The position numbers and the translations under genes are program-made. 6,415 nt of DNA from an uncultured Bacilli bacterium. Lineage in GTDB: Bacteria; Bacillota_I; Bacilli_A; RF39; UBA660. Under the pieces are notes generated by a model, which saw only the letters and a program-made list of their open reading frames with translations, had not been told where the DNA came from and searched no databases. Where the stretch lies: NCBI GenBank assembly GCA_947628245.1, contig CANQZH010000068.1, positions 1 to 6,415 on the forward strand. The letters run 5' to 3'. This document shows, piece after piece, positions 6,265-6,415 of the stretch. Numbering within the stretch: the first letter of the stretch is position 1; every line of letters starts with the position of its first letter.

Positions 6265-6292
6265 AAAAACTGTTAACTTAGTTAACAGCTTA
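6265..6292 (-). terminator. Hairpin with T-tract between frr and the ABC ATPase gene
   Basis: CTGTTAAC (6270-6277) and GTTAACAG (6281-6288) form a perfect 8-bp inverted repeat with a three-base loop. Read on the minus strand it directly follows the frr stop and is followed by five T's (6269-6265), so it looks like an intrinsic terminator. A G-U pair and two A-U pairs can lengthen the stem into the frr stop codon. The stem is AT-rich, so termination may be partial. The same symmetric sequence could also be an operator for a repressor of the ABC operon. Confidence 0.6.
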
Positions 6293-6415
6293 AAAACTCA
6301 TTAATTCATTTTCTTTTTCTTTTAAATGATCATCAACTATTTTATTATATTTATTAATTAATTCTTGAATATCTTCTAATTCTAATTTTTCTTCATCTTC
6401 TGGTAATTCTAATTT
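6290..6415 (-). CDS. frr: Ribosome recycling factor, C-terminal 41 residues
   Basis: The 3' end of a gene that enters from the right edge. The 41 visible residues, from KLELPEDEEK through LEDIQELINKYNKIVDD to LKEKENELMSF, match the end of ribosome recycling factor. In the family this part reads ED...EDVQKLTDEY..KID....DKEKEIMEV and forms the last long helix of domain I. The factor, with EF-G, splits the ribosome after termination. The gene is complete at its 3' end, with TAA at 6292-6290, and is cut only by the window. The assignment rests on this tail alone. The next gene to the left is the ABC ATPase, 40 bases away with a hairpin between. Confidence 0.85.
   Translation of the reverse strand, partial: KLELPEDEEKLELEDIQELINKYNKIVDDHLKEKENELMSF

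Overview
The window is AT-rich and its proteins are typical of a Gram-positive Firmicute: a LytR-CpsA-Psr (LCP) cell-wall enzyme, a VanZ-family membrane protein, a YhaQ/YhaP-like (NatA/NatB-like) ABC exporter, a lipoprotein and YidD. Gene spacing is tight. The long frames stay intact with TGG as the tryptophan codon, and every stop seen is TAA or TAG. This fits the standard bacterial code and an uncultured, walled, low-GC member of the Bacilli, such as an RF39-like or Erysipelotrichales-like gut lineage. The taxonomic placement is inference from composition and gene content only.

Layout from left to right. Bases 1-134 hold no gene I can name. A minus-strand gene (135-713) encodes a small kinase-fold protein whose catalytic aspartates are all asparagine, so it is probably a pseudokinase. 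It diverges, across a 99-base gap with a good promoter on each strand, from a plus-strand pair: yidD (813-1019) and a 285-residue lipoprotein with the ZnuA/AdcA metal-binding fold but without its metal-binding histidines (1029-1886). That pair ends at a strong bidirectional hairpin terminator (1884-1911), which it shares with the convergent minus-strand operon.

The minus-strand operon is read from a consensus sigma-A promoter at 3985-4013. Its order is a three-helix LCP transferase (2477-3964), a VanZ-like protein (2041-2487) and a previously unlisted 32-residue single-helix peptide (1909-2007). The peptide has a TTG start and a near-perfect ribosome binding site. Upstream lies a second minus-strand operon: an ABC ATPase (5350-6249) and its ABC-2 permease (4065-5360), ended by a hairpin at 4042-4073. 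The right edge holds the last 41 residues of ribosome recycling factor (frr), separated from the ATPase gene by a hairpin with a T-tract.

Most genes concern the cell envelope: LCP attaches polymers to the wall, VanZ and the small peptide sit in the membrane, the ABC pair exports an unknown substrate, and YidD helps membrane protein insertion. The most unusual part is 135-1886, where two proteins built on well-known folds have both lost the residues that define their usual activity and lie on either side of yidD. I saw no mobile element, CRISPR array, tRNA or rRNA.
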